From: DATKSS01 sp049582065
GTDB lineage: Bacteria; Chloroflexota; Dormibacteria; Dormibacterales; Dormibacteraceae
DNA: 5,511 bases
NCBI GenBank assembly: GCA_049582065.1
Contig: JBAUTF010000075.1
Location: 1 to 5,511 of the forward strand
Direction: 5' to 3'
Shown piece after piece: positions 4,990 to 5,511 of the stretch (its first letter is position 1; every line of letters starts with the position of its first letter). The position numbers and the translations under genes are program-made. Under the pieces are notes generated by a model. The model made no database searches. It was not told the DNA's origin and worked only from the letters and a program-made list of their open reading frames with translations.

Positions 4990-5511
4990 TTGCATCTGGT
5001 AATCGGCTCGGGCGAATTCCTGGGCGACCACGTCACCACAGCGCTTGCGCCAGAGGTCCCAGTCATCGCTCTCAACGCGGATGCGGACGACGAGACGCTG
5101 GCCGACGCGTTCAGCGGCGTCGAGGTCGTGATCAACTGCGCCCGGTCGTGGTCCCCCGCGCGCAGGCTCAAGTTCCGCAAGTCTCCGCCCTCGATGCTTC
5201 AACGGGTGCTCGCGACTGCCGAGCGGGCCCGCGTGCGCCGGATCGTGCACGTTTCGAGCGCTGACGTTTACGGCCCCGACCACTTCACCCGGATCACCGA
5301 GCGCTCGAGGTTGCGCCCCGTGCACGCGTTCGAGCGCCTGACGCTTTACGAGGAGCAGTGGTTGCTCTCTACGGCGCGCCTGGTGGAGGTCGTCGTGGTA
5401 CGCCCCACGAGAATCTTTGGCACAGGGGAGGACTGGATCCTGCCGAGGCTCATGGCGTCCGTTGCCACGGGGAGGGTCTGGCTGCCGCACGGCGGACGGG
5501 CCACCCAGACG
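4990..5511 (+). CDS. NAD-dependent epimerase/dehydratase-like (atypical extended SDR), N-terminal part
   Basis: The frame is open from TTG at 4990 to the window end (174 residues, no stop), so the C-terminus is missing. An in-frame TGA at 4984 limits the start. TTG places LHLVIGSGEFLG right at the N-terminus, as expected for a Rossmann fold; GAGG at 4985-4988 is too close to be a good ribosome-binding site. Extended-SDR features are a glycine loop GSGEFLG (6-12), VVINCA (46-51), HVSSADVYG (87-95) with the usual serine, and VVVVRPTRIFGTGEDW (134-149) in the RPxxxYG position. The catalytic YxxxK position, 24 residues after S90, reads F114-ERL-T118, so both key residues are replaced; the usual downstream Glu is kept as E122. 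It may bind a nucleotide cofactor without standard SDR chemistry. It follows the acyltransferase in the same direction, probably from its own promoter. Confidence 0.85.
   Translation, partial: MHLVIGSGEFLGDHVTTALAPEVPVIALNADADDETLADAFSGVEVVINCARSWSPARRLKFRKSPPSMLQRVLATAERARVRRIVHVSSADVYGPDHFTRITERSRLRPVHAFERLTLYEEQWLLSTARLVEVVVVRPTRIFGTGEDWILPRLMASVATGRVWLPHGGRATQT

Noticed and set aside
4708..5490. - strand open frame (260 codons) across the end of the acyltransferase and the SDR gene
   Set aside because: Both + strand genes show family motifs over the same bases, and the reverse frame bridges two real genes and the promoter gap.
1..5511. CRISPR, tRNA, insertion sequence or toxin-antitoxin and defence genes
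   Set aside because: No direct repeat array, transposase motif, cloverleaf or small toxin-like pair could be seen. Six ordinary genes fill the window.

Overview
The window is GC-rich, gene-dense bacterial chromosome: six protein-coding genes, four complete and one cut at each edge, with almost no non-coding DNA. I see no rRNA, tRNA, CRISPR array, insertion sequence or phage gene. The motif style of the Lgt and GluRS proteins (for example the WHG and GRIGDVINGEHHG stretches of Lgt), together with the base composition, suggests Chloroflexota or a relative such as Candidatus Dormibacterota. That assignment is inferred from memory of the families, not from a search.

Layout. At 3-395 (+) lies the C-terminal part of a DUF72/YecE-like protein. 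It runs tail-to-tail into lgt (376-1203, -), overlapping it by 20 bp. lgt is coupled by a 4-bp ATGA overlap to the upstream gltX (1200-2600, -), so gltX-lgt is one leftward unit. Directly behind gltX a rightward unit begins: an S51-type peptidase/amidotransferase-like protein (2612-3331), an alpha/beta hydrolase overlapping it by GTGA (3328-4227), and a PlsC-type acyltransferase (4301-4921). A short gap with a hairpin and a plausible sigma70-type promoter then leads to an SDR/NAD-epimerase-like gene (4990-end, +), which runs off the window.

Function. gltX charges tRNA with glutamate. lgt attaches diacylglycerol from phosphatidylglycerol to prolipoproteins. The PlsC-like enzyme probably acylates a lysophospholipid or related acceptor, so lipid supply is a loose theme. 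The S51 protein, hydrolase and SDR have recognisable folds but unknown substrates.

The most interesting signals are regulatory. A 7-bp heptamer, TATCCTA at 2600-2606, gives a TAnnnT -10-like element on both strands, each exactly 6 nt before a GTG codon (2612 on +, 2594 on -). The same TATCCT-N6-GTG arrangement recurs at the hydrolase start (3316-3330). This looks like leaderless transcription, including a very compact bidirectional promoter. The 73-bp gap before the acyltransferase is almost filled by three successive perfect inverted repeats, and another lies against the acyltransferase stop codon. Several enzymes also lack textbook residues: the SDR has F/T where YxxxK is expected, Lgt departs from four E. 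coli functional positions, and the S51 protein has GGDP where cyanophycinases have GGDQ. I did not find an obviously new multi-gene system.
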